Below are positions 20,401-31,223 of a stretch of 55,630 nucleotides of DNA, piece after piece (within the stretch, counting starts at the first letter, position 1; the number at the start of each line of letters is the position of its first letter). Both the position numbers and the translations under genes were made by a program. This DNA is from Acidithiobacillus sp. (GTDB lineage Bacteria; Pseudomonadota; Gammaproteobacteria; Acidithiobacillales; Acidithiobacillaceae): assembly GCA_028697715.1 (NCBI GenBank), contig JAQVDS010000018.1, positions 1-55,630 on the forward strand, given 5' to 3'. The notes below the pieces were generated by a model. The model was not told the origin of the DNA, did not search any database, and worked only from the letters and a program-made list of their open reading frames with translations.

Positions 20401-20539
20401 TGGCATCATTGTGTCCCAGTTCCTTACCCTCTTCGTGACGCCAGCGTTCTATGTCTTTTTCGAGGGGCTCAAGGAGCGATTTTCGCGGCGTTTCGCGCGA
20501 CATCGCAGTGCTTCGCCGGCGGAGGACGCAAGTTCATAA
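17447..20539 (+). CDS. RND-family inner-membrane efflux pump (HAE1/AcrB-MdtBC type)
   Basis: A 1030-residue pump of normal family length, with 12 predicted transmembrane helices and two large periplasmic loops. It begins MNISALFIRRRVMTVILSLA. Proton-relay acidic residues are in the TM4 segment LSVGFVVDDAVVMLENI. The second half repeats the fold (LVGLVKKNGIIMVDFAI). The sequence type fits proton-driven export of hydrophobic or amphiphilic compounds rather than heavy-metal CzcA pumps. It forms an operon with the adaptor and TolC genes upstream. Confidence 0.93.
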   Translation: MNISALFIRRRVMTVILSLALVIYGIFAFQSLPVALLPSVDFPTVLVSASLPGASPQTMASSVATPLEKQFSSIPGLSSMSSTSSLGSTRIILQFDLSQNIDVATQNVENAVTQAQHLLPPGMPSLPFVKQMNPSAAPVEFIALTAPDMPIYKLNAYAVDKVVPAISGIPGVAQVEIFGEQNYAVRIHANPFSLQAHGLSLQALSSAITSHNVNLPQGTLLGTARNYAVNVHGQLHDAEAFRQMPVQQNGDAVVPLADVATVKNGVDNDQIASWLGGQRALILAVVRQPNADTVAISDAIQKRLPSFTSGLPGGAKLQIIYDKADYIRAAVQEVEYTLLLASLLVAGVLWLFLRRGSPTLIGALAIPTSIFGTFAVISYLGYSLNTLTLLALTLSVGFVVDDAVVMLENIARHEEQGEEPEQAAYAGSSEIGFTVLSMTISLAVVFLPFLVMGGIIGRLFREFGVTIAVVILLSGLVSLTLTPMLCARYLRVKHAAPSGFERWFARLRAWYGRNLRTSLEHRGWIYLGAGLSLLAMIGLFFLLPKGFIPREDSGMIMGNLQYPQGISFSQLEAEQKRVAAAVGRNPAIESVMSSAGQGAGAFGSSNTGRLIIRLKPLGERPGGETVIAQLRRTVQHFPGVDASFMLPPAIQMGPVSSQSSYQYTLQSEDQDTLDAAVPKLVAALRKVPGLQAVNSDLQIANPQIDVHVLHRRAQALGVTPQAIEQALNFAFGGTQVGTIYASTNQYEVILDLERRFQQNIGALGAITLPGTAGLVPLSAVASFGYGVGPLSISHYDGIPSVTVSFNLAQGTSIGQATQTVQKVAAQILPAGVQGDFGGSAQAFQQSSSSLPLLLLATIALIYAILAILYEDFIHPLTILTALPLAGFGALLALWIFHQELDLFSFVGIIMLVGLVKKNGIIMVDFAIHRRRQGASAVDAMVDACVTRFRPIMMTNLAAVLGILPIAIGIGAGAESRVPLGVAVAGGIIVSQFLTLFVTPAFYVFFEGLKERFSRRFARHRSASPAEDASS

Positions 20540-20585
20540 AAACTATGCTATAAATACGGCGCCAACGAAAGGATGAGGAACTTTC

Positions 20586-21119
20586 ATGCGCAAATTACAA
20601 GTACCGCTATTTCTTCTTGCTACAGGCCTGCTGGGTGCCTGCGCACAAATCCCGCCACCCGGGCCCAACTACACAGCGTTGGCGCAGTCGCGTGCGTCGC
20701 AGGCCGAGCAGGCAGCGCAGTTGGCCCAGGAGAGGCTCGCAGCGGTGGCGACGCAGCGAAGAGCAGCGGAGAGGCACTTTTGTTCATCCTGGAAAGCTTC
20801 CCTTGATCTGGTGCGGCGCGACGCCATCGGCTGTGTGCATGCAAGGCCGGAACAGCAAGGGGCCTGTTGGGATGCCGTTGCCAACTGGGCGGGGGCAAAG
20901 AGCGAATACTATGCCGCGCTGCAACGTCTGTTCGCCGGACACCCCTACGCCGAGCCGGCCCAGGCAGCGGGGAGTTTCTTTCAACAAGCCCAGACCTGGG
21001 CTCAGAATTGCCGTGGCAATATCCAGGCTTGTCTGCAGGAGGCCAATCAATCGTCGATGCAGGCGCAAAAAGCCGCGGTCAACCAATTTTGCGCGGCACA
21101 ATCTGGCTCCCACGACTAG
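20586..21119 (+). CDS. small lipoprotein of unknown function
   Basis: A 177-residue protein with signal peptide MRKLQVPLFLLATGLLGAC (C19 lipobox). An Ala/Gln-rich coiled coil (about 30-60, SRASQAEQAAQLAQERLAAV) and a C-terminal part with several cysteines (HFCSSW, AIGCVH, GACWDA, QNCRGN, QACLQE, QFCAAQ) follow. The even cysteine number suggests disulfides in the periplasm. I do not recognise the family. A TATAAA at 20549-20554 is a plausible -10 element, so it may have its own promoter after the pump gene. Confidence 0.7.
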   Translation: MRKLQVPLFLLATGLLGACAQIPPPGPNYTALAQSRASQAEQAAQLAQERLAAVATQRRAAERHFCSSWKASLDLVRRDAIGCVHARPEQQGACWDAVANWAGAKSEYYAALQRLFAGHPYAEPAQAAGSFFQQAQTWAQNCRGNIQACLQEANQSSMQAQKAAVNQFCAAQSGSHD

Positions 21120-21150
21120 GACAAAGAAAAGATCTTTGTCGTTGTTTTCC
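21120..21150 (+). terminator. probable intrinsic terminator after the lipoprotein gene
   Basis: GACAAAGA (21120-21127) pairs perfectly with TCTTTGTC (21133-21140) around a five-base loop and is followed by GTTGTTTTCC. The stem is AT-rich and the T-run interrupted, so its strength is uncertain. Confidence 0.5.
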
Positions 21151-21205
21151 CGCTGCTCTCTTGCTACTTTCGCGTTGCATTGAAAAATAATCCAAGGGAG
21201 GAAAC

Positions 21206-21658
21206 ATGCGTCAGTTTTTTAAGGATTTCAAAATCTTCTTGCAGCGCGGCAATGTCATCGATCTTGCCGTCGCCTTTGTCGTCGGTGGCGCCTTTTCCGC
21301 CATTGTCACTTCAATGGTGAAAAATATTATCATGCCGCCCATTGGCCTGGTGCTGGGAAAAGTGGACTTCAGCAACCTCTTTCTCGTGCTCCACGAGGGC
21401 AAGATCCCAGGGCCCTATCTCACTCTGGCGGCCGCCGAGAAGGCTGGTGCGGTGACCTGGAACTATGGCCTGTTCATCATGTCCATCATCAGCTTCCTGA
21501 TCATCGCTTTCGTGATTTTCCTCTTGGTGCACACCATCAATCGCCTCTATCCGAAACCAGCCGCGCCAGTCACGACCAAAGACTGCCCATTTTGTGCAAC
21601 CGCCATACCCTTGGCGGCCAGCCGTTGCCCCAACTGTACCTCGCAGTTGAGCTCCTGA
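21206..21658 (+). CDS. mscL: large-conductance mechanosensitive channel with C-terminal zinc ribbon
   Basis: A 150-residue MscL. Residues 1-112 match the family: N-terminal helix MRQFFKDFKIFLQRGNVIDL, pore-lining TM1 (AVAFVVGGAFSAIVTSMVKN), a periplasmic loop and TM2 (GLFIMSIISFLIIAFVIFLL). It opens under membrane tension during hypo-osmotic shock. Unusually, the cytoplasmic tail carries a CPFC-x10-CPNC zinc ribbon (C127, C130, C141, C144) where most MscL proteins have a charged helix bundle. The RBS GGGAGG lies just upstream. It follows a likely terminator and probably has its own promoter. Confidence 0.93.
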   Translation: MRQFFKDFKIFLQRGNVIDLAVAFVVGGAFSAIVTSMVKNIIMPPIGLVLGKVDFSNLFLVLHEGKIPGPYLTLAAAEKAGAVTWNYGLFIMSIISFLIIAFVIFLLVHTINRLYPKPAAPVTTKDCPFCATAIPLAASRCPNCTSQLSS

Positions 21659-21673
21659 GGGGATCTGTAGCCC

Positions 21674-23191
21674 GTGTCTGCTCCAGTATGGATCGTTGCT
21701 GCCTTTGTTGCCGGGGCCCTGCTGGGCGCGTTTGCGCTTTGGCTTTGGTGGCGGGGCGAGAAGCGGCTCTGTCAGTCTAAGCTTAGTGAGGTGTTGCAGG
21801 CGGAAGAATCGCTGCGACAGACGCGCGAAGAAGTCCGAACGCTCTCCAATCAGCTACAGGAAAGCCGGATTGCCTTGGCTTCTGCTGAGGCGAGTCTTGC
21901 GCAGCTAGAGCCATTGCGCGAGGAGCAAGCGCGCCTGCAGGAGGAGCTCACCCGGCAAAACGCGCGCCTGGCCGAATTACAGGAGCGCCTGCTCCAGGAA
22001 CGTCGGCAAGCCGAGGAAAAACAGCAATTGCTCAGCCAGGCCGAGGAGCGCCTGCGCGAGTCCTTTGCTGTCCTTTCCGGCGCTGCCCTGCGCCGCAACA
22101 ATGAAGATTTCCTGCGCTTGGCCCAGGAGAACCTCGCTCGCTTCCAAGAGCAAGCCCGGCAGGATTGGGAGGGACGGCAAACTGCTTTCGGTCAGTTTGT
22201 TGCGCCGCTGCGCGAGTCTCTGGGAAAAATGAACGAGCGCCTAGATGGCCTCGAACAGGTACGCACGGCAGCTTACAGTGCTCTGAGCGAGCAGTTGCGT
22301 GGCCTGGTACAAGATCATCTGCCGCGTTTACACCGCGAAACGGCAGCTTTGGTCAAGGCGTTGCGTCAACCTGCTGCGCGTGGCCGATGGGGCGAGCTGC
22401 AACTGCGGCGGGTGGTGGAAATGGCCGGGATGCTCGATCACTGTGATTTCGTCGAACAGGCCAGCATGCAGACCGAGCAGGGACAGCAGCGCCCCGATTT
22501 ATTGGTCCATTTGCCGGGCGGCAAAGAGATCGTGGTCGATGCCAAGGCACCCCTGAATGGCTATCTGCAGGCCGTCGAGGCAGAGTCCGAGGAGGAGCGG
22601 CAGCAGTTTCTGCGTAAGCACGCGAGTGAGTTGCGTACTCATCTCCAACAATTGGGACGAAAATCCTATTGGGAGGAGTTATCCAGCCCGGAGTTCGTGG
22701 TGCTCTTCCTGCCGGGGGAGGATTTCTTCAGTGCCGCCTTGCAGGTGGACCCAGCGCTCATCGAATATGGGGTAGAACAGAAGGTCCTGGTCGCCACGCC
22801 GACCACCTTGATCGCTCTGCTGCGGGCGGCCGCCTATGGCTGGCGGCAGGAGACCGTGGCGGCCAATGCCCAGGCCATCAGTGCCTTGGGCCGTGAACTG
22901 CATGATCGTTTGATCACCCTGGCAGATCATTGGGGGAAGGTGGGGAAGCAATTGCAAAGTGCGGTGCAGTCCTACAATAAGGCCTCGGCATCGCTGGAGA
23001 CCCGGGTATTGGTTTCAGCGCGAAGATTTCCTGACTTGGGTGCCACGGGAGGCGAGCGGGAGATTCCACCACCGGAGCCCATAGACTCACAGGTTCGCGA
23101 ATTGCAGCTACGCGAGCTGCAAACGCAGGATATTGAGCCGACCGGTTCTAGGCGCGATGGGTCGCCTGCGCCAGGGCCAGGGGAAGACTAA
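21674..23191 (+). CDS. rmuC: RmuC-family DNA recombination protein
   Basis: A 505-residue protein with an N-terminal transmembrane helix (~3-25), a long coiled coil (~40-150) and a nuclease-like RmuC core with [24 protein letters not shown] and [21 protein letters not shown]. RmuC limits inversion at short inverted repeats in E. coli. GTG 21674 follows the mscL stop by 15 bases with GAGGGG upstream, so the two may be cotranscribed. The 3' end overlaps the convergent ispH gene by 44 bases. Confidence 0.88.
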   Translation: MSAPVWIVAAFVAGALLGAFALWLWWRGEKRLCQSKLSEVLQAEESLRQTREEVRTLSNQLQESRIALASAEASLAQLEPLREEQARLQEELTRQNARLAELQERLLQERRQAEEKQQLLSQAEERLRESFAVLSGAALRRNNEDFLRLAQENLARFQEQARQDWEGRQTAFGQFVAPLRESLGKMNERLDGLEQVRTAAYSALSEQLRGLVQDHLPRLHRETAALVKALRQPAARGRWGELQLRRVVEMAGMLDHCDFVEQASMQTEQGQQRPDLLVHLPGGKEIVVDAKAPLNGYLQAVEAESEEERQQFLRKHASELRTHLQQLGRKSYWEELSSPEFVVLFLPGEDFFSAALQVDPALIEYGVEQKVLVATPTTLIALLRAAAYGWRQETVAANAQAISALGRELHDRLITLADHWGKVGKQLQSAVQSYNKASASLETRVLVSARRFPDLGATGGEREIPPPEPIDSQVRELQLRELQTQDIEPTGSRRDGSPAPGPGED

Positions 23192-24089
23192 AGGTTACCT
23201 TTTCTTCGACGCCAGGCAGTTCCTGCGGTTGCTGTGCGCCCCAGGAGGCCAGCGTGTTGATGATCTCCTGCACCAAGGATTCGGGCGCCGAGGCTCCGGC
23301 ACTGATACCAATGCTCGGGTTACCGGTAAACCATTCCTGCCGCAGCTGACTGGCATCTTCAATCAGATGCGTGGCGGTGCCAAGGCGTTGCCCCAGTTCG
23401 GCAAGGCGACTGGAGTTGGAACTGTTCGGTGCCCCGACCACCAGCAGAATATCGACCTTGGGTACGAGTTTTTTAACCGCATCCTGACGATTCTGGGTGG
23501 CATAGCAGATGTCATCTTTTTTGGGGCCCTGAATCGCGGGAAAGCGATCCCGCAGTGCCTGGATCACTTCCGCGGTATCATCCATGCTCAGGGTCGTCTG
23601 GGTGATGTACGCCAGGCGCTCGGGGTCGCGTGGCTGCAGACGCTGTACATCGGCCACATCCGAGACCAGGTACATCATGCCGGATTCAACCTGGCCCATG
23701 GTGCCTTCCACCTCCGGATGGCCGGCGTGGCCGATCAATACCATCTCCATGCCCTCCCGGCTGTATTTCTTGACCTCCATGTGCACTTTGGTCACTAGCG
23801 GGCAGGTGGCATCGAAAACTGTCAAGCCGCGCTCCTCGGCCCGCTGCCGCACGGCCAAGGGGACACCGTGAGCACTGAAGATGACTGTGGCGCCATCGGG
23901 AATCTCGTCGAGCTCTTCGACGAAAACCGCCCCGCGATTGCGCAGGTCATCCACTACATGGCGGTTGTGTACCACCTCGTGACGCACGTAGATCGGGGCA
24001 CCAAAGAGCTCCAGTGCGCGATCGACGATTTGGATGGCACGATTGACACCGGCACAAAAGCCGCGCGGATTGGCTAAGAGGATATCCAT
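23148..24089 (-). CDS. ispH: 4-hydroxy-3-methylbut-2-enyl diphosphate reductase
   Basis: A 313-residue iron-sulfur enzyme of the MEP isoprenoid pathway, converting HMBPP to IPP and DMAPP. The three conserved cluster cysteines are in [13 protein letters not shown] (C12), [11 protein letters not shown] and [12 protein letters not shown]. The catalytic TQTTLS and EVEGTMGQ segments are present. ATG 24089 ([11 protein letters not shown]) is the family start; a longer frame upstream is not supported. It lies 52 bases downstream of the rsmE stop on the same strand. Confidence 0.95.
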   Translation of the reverse strand: MDILLANPRGFCAGVNRAIQIVDRALELFGAPIYVRHEVVHNRHVVDDLRNRGAVFVEELDEIPDGATVIFSAHGVPLAVRQRAEERGLTVFDATCPLVTKVHMEVKKYSREGMEMVLIGHAGHPEVEGTMGQVESGMMYLVSDVADVQRLQPRDPERLAYITQTTLSMDDTAEVIQALRDRFPAIQGPKKDDICYATQNRQDAVKKLVPKVDILLVVGAPNSSNSSRLAELGQRLGTATHLIEDASQLRQEWFTGNPSIGISAGASAPESLVQEIINTLASWGAQQPQELPGVEEKVTFSLPLALAQATHRA

Positions 24090-24141
24090 CGAGTTCGGCT
24101 CCAGACAATTTTCTGCATGGTCCGGCGCAACGGCCGCGCTG

Positions 24142-24873
24142 TCAACCAAGATCGCCCCAGCGGGCCTGCAAAATCGCCAGCGCAGCGATGGGAGCGGTTT
24201 CCGCACGCAGGATGCGTGGCCCGCAGCGCCGCAGCAAAAACCCCCTGCTTGCGGCTGCCTGGAGTTCCTCCGGGGCCAGCCCCCCCTCCGGACCCGTCAA
24301 CAGCTCCACCTGGGTCACCTGCGGACGGAGCATTGCGTTCAGCCCTTCTTCTGCGGCGCTATCAAAGACCAGGCAGCTGGGCGCATGTGGCTGTTGCAGA
24401 TAGTCAGCCAGGGACAGTGCTGGCGCGAGGGTAGGCAGGCGGGTGGCCTGACTTTGTTCGGCCGCGGCGATGAGGATCTCCTGCCAACGCTTTTGCCTTT
24501 TTCCGCTTTGGGCCTCCGCCAGCGGAACCTGGCAGTAGCGGCTGTGCAGCGGTTGGATTCGCGCCGCGCCGAGTTCGGTAGCCTTTTGCAGCAACCAATC
24601 CCAGCGCTCGCCACGCAACACGGGCACCGCCAAGGTCACCGCGAGGGGGCTGGCAGTGTCGCGCAGGCTCACCTCTTCCACCGCCAAGAGCGCGGCCTTC
24701 CCTGTCACCCCGGTCAGTGTCGCGGCATACTCCCGTCCATCGCCGGTGAACAGGGTGAGCTCCTGTCCGCGACGGGCGCGCAGCACGCGCAGCAGGTGAT
24801 GGCTGGGTGCTTCGGCCAGGGCAAATTCGCCCAGCTGGGGCGTGACTTCGCTGTAGAGATGGATGCGAGGCAT
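24142..24873 (-). CDS. rsmE: 16S rRNA (uracil(1498)-N(3))-methyltransferase
   Basis: A 243-residue SPOUT-class methyltransferase. The N-terminal PUA-like domain is [10 protein letters not shown]...[14 protein letters not shown]. The C-terminal knotted SAM-binding domain has [14 protein letters not shown] and [16 protein letters not shown]. It methylates U1498 of 16S rRNA in the 30S subunit. ATG 24873 gives the normal family start. It is divergent from suhB, with 77 bases between the two starts, which should hold both promoters. Confidence 0.93.
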   Translation of the reverse strand: MPRIHLYSEVTPQLGEFALAEAPSHHLLRVLRARRGQELTLFTGDGREYAATLTGVTGKAALLAVEEVSLRDTASPLAVTLAVPVLRGERWDWLLQKATELGAARIQPLHSRYCQVPLAEAQSGKRQKRWQEILIAAAEQSQATRLPTLAPALSLADYLQQPHAPSCLVFDSAAEEGLNAMLRPQVTQVELLTGPEGGLAPEELQAAASRGFLLRRCGPRILRAETAPIAALAILQARWGDLG

Positions 24874-24950
24874 GGCCGTATTGTGGGCGATCTGTCCTTT
24901 CTCGCAAAGATCGGGATGACCGCGACAGCACACTGATCTATCCTTGCGAC

Positions 24951-25781
24951 ATGAAAGACTTGCTGCAAATCGATGGTGACTGGATCGGACAACAGCTCCG
25001 CCGCTGTGCCGAGACCATCATCCTACCCGGCTACCAACGGGTGGCCAGTTCGCGCAAGCCAGACGGCAGCATCGTCACCAGCGCCGACATCGACAGCCAG
25101 AACTTCCTGCAGGATGCCCTGTTACGTCGCTACCCCGAGATCCCCTTGCTGGGGGAAGAAATGAGCGCTGCAGAACAGGCCGAACTGCTGCGCAGCGCAG
25201 AACTTCTCTGGTGTCTCGATCCCCTGGATGGGACCAGTAATTTTGCTGCCGGAGTGCCGGTCTTTGGCATCAGCCTGGCGCTTCTGGACAACGCTGGGCC
25301 ATTACAGGCCTGGATTTACGATCCCACGCGCGAAACCCTGTTTACTGCCCGGCGCGGTGGCGGGGCCTTCGTGAATGGTACGCCTCTGCACACGCGCCAG
25401 GCCCCGAACCTGCGGGCCACGGTGGGCGTGGTGGACTACAAACGTCTGACCCGAGAGCTGGCGCTGCGTCTGCTGACCCAGCAACCGTTTCACAGCCAGC
25501 GCAATTTTGGTAGCTGCGTGCTGGAGTGGAGCTGGTTGGCGGCCGGGTACTATCACTTCTACCTGCACGGAGCACAGCAGCTTTGGGACCGCGCGGCAGG
25601 GTCGCTGATTCTGCAGGAAGCGGGCGGCCAGATGAGCACCCTGGACGGCGTAGCCCTGCCACTGCGGGATCTACAGAAGGCCTCGGTGCTGGCTACCCTG
25701 GACCCGCAGTTACACGCCGCTTGGCGGGAATATCTTGCCAACGTCAGTACGGAGTCGATCTCTCATCATTCTGTGGAGTAG
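24951..25781 (+). CDS. suhB: inositol-monophosphatase-family phosphatase (SuhB-like)
   Basis: A 276-residue Mg2+-dependent phosphatase. Metal-binding motifs are GEEMS (~64), WCLDPLDGTSNF (~88) and LWDRAAGSLILQEAGG (~215). The family hydrolyses inositol-1-phosphate, fructose-1,6-bisphosphate or PAP. Its place at the head of the Calvin-cycle cluster matches the suhB gene reported at the start of the cbb3 cluster of Acidithiobacillus ferrooxidans. A sugar bisphosphatase role is possible but not shown by sequence. A 188-base gap separates it from glpX. Confidence 0.82.
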   Translation: MKDLLQIDGDWIGQQLRRCAETIILPGYQRVASSRKPDGSIVTSADIDSQNFLQDALLRRYPEIPLLGEEMSAAEQAELLRSAELLWCLDPLDGTSNFAAGVPVFGISLALLDNAGPLQAWIYDPTRETLFTARRGGGAFVNGTPLHTRQAPNLRATVGVVDYKRLTRELALRLLTQQPFHSQRNFGSCVLEWSWLAAGYYHFYLHGAQQLWDRAAGSLILQEAGGQMSTLDGVALPLRDLQKASVLATLDPQLHAAWREYLANVSTESISHHSVE

Positions 25782-25884
25782 GTGGCGCTGAGAGGTTTTC
25801 CTCGAGATGCGTAAACTCCGCCGTTACCCCGTCAAACTGCATCGCGGTGACGGTATGAGTACATTTGAGTCCATTGCCCCTGAT

Positions 25885-25897
25885 TGTTTGTCAAACA
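25885..25897. promoter_or_regulatory. short palindrome upstream of the FBPase gene, candidate operator
   Basis: TGTTTG-T-CAAACA is a perfect 6-1-6 dyad 73 bases before the glpX start, in the 188-base gap after suhB. LysR-type CbbR regulators bind T-N11-A dyads upstream of cbb genes, and this dyad fits that spacing. The gene for such a regulator is not in the window. Low confidence. Confidence 0.3.
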
Positions 25898-25969
25898 GTC
25901 GAGTTCCCAAAAAGCCTCGCTTGATTTATCCTTGGGCCTATTTCTATCACCACCTGAAGGACGTCCCCT

Positions 25970-26917
25970 ATGGCCACCATCCGCAATCTGGCTCTTAGCC
26001 TCCTCCCTGTCACCGAAACCGCAGCGCGCGCTGCCAGCAGCTGGATTGGTCGAGGCGAAAAGGAGCAGGGGGATGGTGCCGCGGTGGACGCCATGCGCGC
26101 GGCTCTCGCGCAAGTGCACATGCGCGGTACGGTGGTCATCGGTGAAGGCGAGAAAGATGAAGCCCCGATGCTTTACAACGGCGAGACCGTTGGCTCCGGC
26201 TCGGGTCCCGAAGTCGATATCGCCGTTGATCCGGTAGAAGGGACCACCTTCATGTCGTATGGCATGCCGGGTTCCATCTGCGTGCTGGCTGCCGCTCCCA
26301 AGGGCAGCATGTTCCGCCCTGGCCCGGCCTTCTATATGGACAAGCTGGTAGTGCCGGCGCCGGCGCGTGGCAAGATTGATCCGGCGGCTCCCATGAAGGA
26401 CAAGTTACATGCGCTGGCCAAGGCGCTGGGCAAGGATGTCAAGGAGCTGCGCATCTTTTTGCTGAAAAAGCCGCGTCATGATGGCATGATCAAGGAAATT
26501 CAGGCCGCCGGCGCCACGGTGCGCCTGCAGACGGATGGCGACGTGAGTGGTGGCATCATGGCTGCCCTCGGCACCAAAGTGGATGCGATGATGGGTATTG
26601 GTGGCACCCCCGAGGGCGTCATCACCGCCTGTGCCGCGCGCGCCATGGGCGCCGATATGTTTGGTGCGCTGGCGCCGCAGAAGCCGGGTGAGGCAGAAGC
26701 CATCGCCGAGGCCGGGCTCAAGGTGGGTCAGTGGATTGGCCGCGATGAGCTGGTGGCCAGCGATGATGTTCTCTTTGTCGCGACCGGCCTGACCAGCGGC
26801 GATATCCTGGATGGTGTGTCCCGCTCGCATTTTTTCATCGAGAGCGAAAGTCTCGTGATCTCTGGCCATGATGGTATCCTGCGCCGGGTGCGCACCCACC
26901 AGCGGGCCGATGACTGA
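25970..26917 (+). CDS. glpX: class II fructose-1,6-bisphosphatase (GlpX type)
   Basis: A 315-residue class II FBPase (cbbF role). Metal and substrate motifs are VVIGEGEKDEAPML (~50-65), DIAVDPVEGTTF (~82) and GGTPEGVITACAARAMGA (~208). It removes the 1-phosphate of FBP, and in class II enzymes often also of sedoheptulose-1,7-bisphosphate, for RuBP regeneration in the cytoplasm. It is the first clear Calvin-cycle gene of the operon, with tkt starting 51 bases downstream. Length and frame are normal. Confidence 0.94.
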   Translation: MATIRNLALSLLPVTETAARAASSWIGRGEKEQGDGAAVDAMRAALAQVHMRGTVVIGEGEKDEAPMLYNGETVGSGSGPEVDIAVDPVEGTTFMSYGMPGSICVLAAAPKGSMFRPGPAFYMDKLVVPAPARGKIDPAAPMKDKLHALAKALGKDVKELRIFLLKKPRHDGMIKEIQAAGATVRLQTDGDVSGGIMAALGTKVDAMMGIGGTPEGVITACAARAMGADMFGALAPQKPGEAEAIAEAGLKVGQWIGRDELVASDDVLFVATGLTSGDILDGVSRSHFFIESESLVISGHDGILRRVRTHQRADD

Positions 26918-26968
26918 TTTTCGATTGCCACCGGCGTGCCCATAGGTGCGTCCAGCCAAGGAGTATTT

Positions 26969-28966
26969 ATGACCGTGACTCGTAGTGACCTCGCCAACGC
27001 CATTCGCGTCCTGACCATGGACGCGGTCCAGAAGGCCAATAGCGGCCACCCAGGGATGCCCATGGGAATGGCAGATATTGCCGAAGTGCTGTGGAATGAT
27101 TTTCTGGTTCACAATCCGGCCAATCCCCATTGGCCCAACCGGGATCGCTTCATTCTCTCCAATGGCCACGGATCCATGCTCCAGTATGCGCTGCTCCATC
27201 TGAGCGGCTACGACGTCAGCATCGAGGATCTCAAGCAGTTCCGGCAATGGCACAGCAAGACCCCGGGGCACCCGGAGTACCGGGATACACCCGGCGTCGA
27301 GACGACCACTGGTCCTCTCGGGCAGGGACTGGCCAATGCAGTGGGCATGGCCCTGGCGGAGCAGTTGTTGGGGCGGCAGTTCAATCACCCGGACCATGAA
27401 CTCATCAATCACTACACCTACGTGTTTTTGGGCGATGGTTGTCTGATGGAGGGGGTCTCCCATGAGGCCTGCTCTCTCGCCGGCGTCTGGGGCCTGAACA
27501 AGCTCATTGCTTTCTATGACGACAACAATATCTCCATCGACGGTCATGTCGATGACTGGTTTGGCGATGACACCCCGGCGCGCTTCGAAGCCTATGGCTG
27601 GCACGTGATCCGCAAGATCGATGGTCATGATCCCGTGGCCATCAAAAAGGCGATCGAGGAGGCGCGGGCGCAAACCAGCAAGCCGACTCTGATCTGTTGC
27701 AAGACCGTCATCGGCCATGGCTCCCCCAACAAGGCGGGAACCCATGATGTCCACGGTGCGGCCCTGGGTGCTGAAGAGGTCGCGCTGACGCGCAAGAATC
27801 TGGGCTGGACCGGTGGCGACTTCGAGGTGCCAGAGGCTATCTACCGGGGCTTTGATGCCCGGGCCAAGGGCGAGAATGCCGAAGCGGCGTGGAAGGAGCA
27901 GTTTGCCAAGTACAAATCTCTCTACCCCCAGGATGCCGCCGAGTTCCAGCGCCGGCTGGCGGGTAAGCCCAGCGCTGATTTTAGCGCGACGGTGGCCAAG
28001 CTCGTCGAGGACTTCCGCAAGGAAGCGCCCAAAATTGCGACCCGTGTGGCCTCGGGCAAGTGCATCCAGGCCCTCGCCCCGGTGGTTCCCGAATTCGTCG
28101 GTGGCTCTGCCGACCTCACCCCTTCCAACAATACCCGCTGGAAAGAGGCCCTGGATATTGGCAAGCACCGTTTGATGGGCAACTACATCCATTATGGTGT
28201 CCGCGAGTTCGGCATGTCGGCCATCATGAACGGAATGGCCCTTTATGGCGGTCTCCTGCCTTTTGGTGGCACCTTCCTGATCTTCTCGGATTACAGCCGC
28301 AATGCCATCCGCATGTCGGCCCTTATGGGATTGCGCGTCGTCTACGTCATGACCCACGACTCCATTGGTCTGGGTGAAGACGGTCCGACCCACCAGCCCA
28401 TCGAGCAAGTCAACAGCCTGCGCTTGATCCCCAACCTGCATGTCTGGCGTCCCGCCGATGCAGTTGAGACTGCGATTGCCTGGGAATCCTCGGTGCGACA
28501 GGAGAAAACTCCCAGTTTGCTGGCCCTGAGTCGGCAGAATTTGCCTGCCCTGGCGCATACGGATGCCACAGTCGATGGCGCCCGTCGCGGCGGGTATGTT
28601 CTCAAGGACGCCGCCAGTGGCAAGCCTGCCGGTATCCTGATTGCCAGCGGCTCCGAAGTGGAGCTGGCGTTGGCGGCGCAGGGCAAACTGGCCGAGCAGG
28701 GCGTCGAGGTGCGCGTGGTGTCCATGCCCTGCCTGGAGCTCTTCGATGCGCAGGACGCGGCCTACCGCGAAAGCGTGCTCCCCGCTGCCCTGAGCAAGCG
28801 CTTGGCGGTTGAGGCCGGCACCACGAGTCTATGGTACAAGTACGTGGGCCTGCAGGGCGCGGTGGTCGGGATCGATCACTTCGGTGCCTCGGCCCCGGCC
28901 GCGATCCTCTTCGAGAAATTTGGCTTTACCGTGGACAACGTCGTCGCACGGTTCAAGGCTCTATAA
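26969..28966 (+). CDS. tkt: transketolase
   Basis: A 665-residue thiamine-diphosphate enzyme transferring two-carbon units between sugar phosphates in the Calvin cycle and pentose phosphate pathway. Hallmarks are [18 protein letters not shown] at the N-terminus, the ThDP motif GDGCLMEG...[17 protein letters not shown] [12 protein letters not shown] at the second domain, and the invariant [18 protein letters not shown] 26969 follows AAGGAG and is preferred over an upstream in-frame start. gap starts 32 bases later. Confidence 0.96.
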   Translation: MTVTRSDLANAIRVLTMDAVQKANSGHPGMPMGMADIAEVLWNDFLVHNPANPHWPNRDRFILSNGHGSMLQYALLHLSGYDVSIEDLKQFRQWHSKTPGHPEYRDTPGVETTTGPLGQGLANAVGMALAEQLLGRQFNHPDHELINHYTYVFLGDGCLMEGVSHEACSLAGVWGLNKLIAFYDDNNISIDGHVDDWFGDDTPARFEAYGWHVIRKIDGHDPVAIKKAIEEARAQTSKPTLICCKTVIGHGSPNKAGTHDVHGAALGAEEVALTRKNLGWTGGDFEVPEAIYRGFDARAKGENAEAAWKEQFAKYKSLYPQDAAEFQRRLAGKPSADFSATVAKLVEDFRKEAPKIATRVASGKCIQALAPVVPEFVGGSADLTPSNNTRWKEALDIGKHRLMGNYIHYGVREFGMSAIMNGMALYGGLLPFGGTFLIFSDYSRNAIRMSALMGLRVVYVMTHDSIGLGEDGPTHQPIEQVNSLRLIPNLHVWRPADAVETAIAWESSVRQEKTPSLLALSRQNLPALAHTDATVDGARRGGYVLKDAASGKPAGILIASGSEVELALAAQGKLAEQGVEVRVVSMPCLELFDAQDAAYRESVLPAALSKRLAVEAGTTSLWYKYVGLQGAVVGIDHFGASAPAAILFEKFGFTVDNVVARFKAL

Positions 28967-28983
28967 GACTTTTATTTTAATAA

Positions 28984-30006
<1,023 letters not shown>

Positions 30007-30020
30007 GGCGGAGGTAGCCC

Positions 30021-31217
30021 ATGCAGATCCTGACCTTTGCGGAAGTATGCAAGCGCGGTGACGCGCAGGGGAAGCGCGTCTTCATTCGTGCCGACCTCAA
30101 CGTCCCGCTCAACGATGCTGGGGAAATCACCGAGGATACCCGGGTACGGGCCTCGGTACCGGCGGTGCAAATGGCGCTGGACGCAGGTGCGGCAGTGATG
30201 ATCACTTCGCACCTCGGGCGGCCGACGGAAGGCGAATTCCATGCACGGGACTCCCTGGCGCCGGTGGCGAAACGCCTGTCCGAGTTGCTCGGCAAGCCGG
30301 TACGTCTGGAACAGAACTGGGTGGATGGTGGCTTTGCTCTGCATCCGGGTGACGTCGTCATGCTGGAGAATTGCCGCCTGAACAAGGGCGAGAAGAAGAA
30401 CGACGATGCCTTGGCACAGAAATATGCCAAGCTCTGCGACATCTTCGTTCACGACGCCTTTGGCACCGCCCATCGCGCGGAAGCCAGCACCTACGGTATC
30501 GCCAAGTACGCACCGATTGCCTGTGCTGGTCCCCTCCTGGCGGCGGAAATCGAGGCCATCAACCGTGCCCTTGCCAATCCCAAGCGGCCTTTGGTGGCCA
30601 TCGTTGCCGGTTCCAAGGTCTCGACCAAGCTCACCATCTTGCAGAGCCTCGCGGACAAAGTCGATGGCCTGATTGTGGGCGGGGGTATTGCCAATACCTT
30701 CCTGCTTGCCGCCGGTTTGCCCATTGGCAAGAGCCTGGCGGAGCCCGATCTCATCGACGAGGCCAAAAAGGTCATCGCCAAGATGAAGGCGCGCGGTGCG
30801 GAAGTGCCGATCCCTGTCGACGTGGTGGTTGCAGATCGCTTTGCCGCTGATGCCAAGGCTACGGTCAAGGCCGCTACGGACGTCGGCGCTGACGACATGA
30901 TTTTGGACATTGGGCCGAAGACGGCTGCTCAGCTTGCCGATCAGCTCATGAAGGCCGGTACGATCGTGTGGAATGGCCCGGTGGGCGTGTTTGAGTTCGA
31001 TGCTTTCGCCAGCGGTACCAAGGCCATTGCCGAGGCCATTGCGGCTAGCGATGGTTTCTCCATCGCCGGTGGTGGCGATACCTTGGCCGCAATTGCCAAG
31101 TATGACATTGCCGATCGCGTCGGTTACATCTCTACCGGTGGTGGCGCATTCCTTGAAGTGCTTGAGGGGAAGACCCTGCCGGCTTTCGAGATTTTAGAGG
31201 CTCGTGCCCGGGGGTAG
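30021..31217 (+). CDS. pgk: phosphoglycerate kinase
   Basis: A 398-residue two-domain kinase. The N-domain has [14 protein letters not shown] and [12 protein letters not shown] (3-PG site), the middle has [12 protein letters not shown] and [16 protein letters not shown], and the C-domain has [23 protein letters not shown] and [12 protein letters not shown] (ATP site). It makes 1,3-bisphosphoglycerate for the Calvin cycle. Placed 14 bases after gap and six bases before pyk, it is clearly operonic. Confidence 0.96.
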   Translation: MQILTFAEVCKRGDAQGKRVFIRADLNVPLNDAGEITEDTRVRASVPAVQMALDAGAAVMITSHLGRPTEGEFHARDSLAPVAKRLSELLGKPVRLEQNWVDGGFALHPGDVVMLENCRLNKGEKKNDDALAQKYAKLCDIFVHDAFGTAHRAEASTYGIAKYAPIACAGPLLAAEIEAINRALANPKRPLVAIVAGSKVSTKLTILQSLADKVDGLIVGGGIANTFLLAAGLPIGKSLAEPDLIDEAKKVIAKMKARGAEVPIPVDVVVADRFAADAKATVKAATDVGADDMILDIGPKTAAQLADQLMKAGTIVWNGPVGVFEFDAFASGTKAIAEAIAASDGFSIAGGGDTLAAIAKYDIADRVGYISTGGGAFLEVLEGKTLPAFEILEARARG

Positions 31218-31223
31218 GCCCAT

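Noticed and set aside
26405..28558. 717-residue open frame antisense to glpX and tkt
   Set aside because: It mirrors the codon pattern of two strongly conserved genes in a GC-rich genome. Its composition (His/Gly/Ile-rich, no domain) has no family sense and there is no ribosome site.
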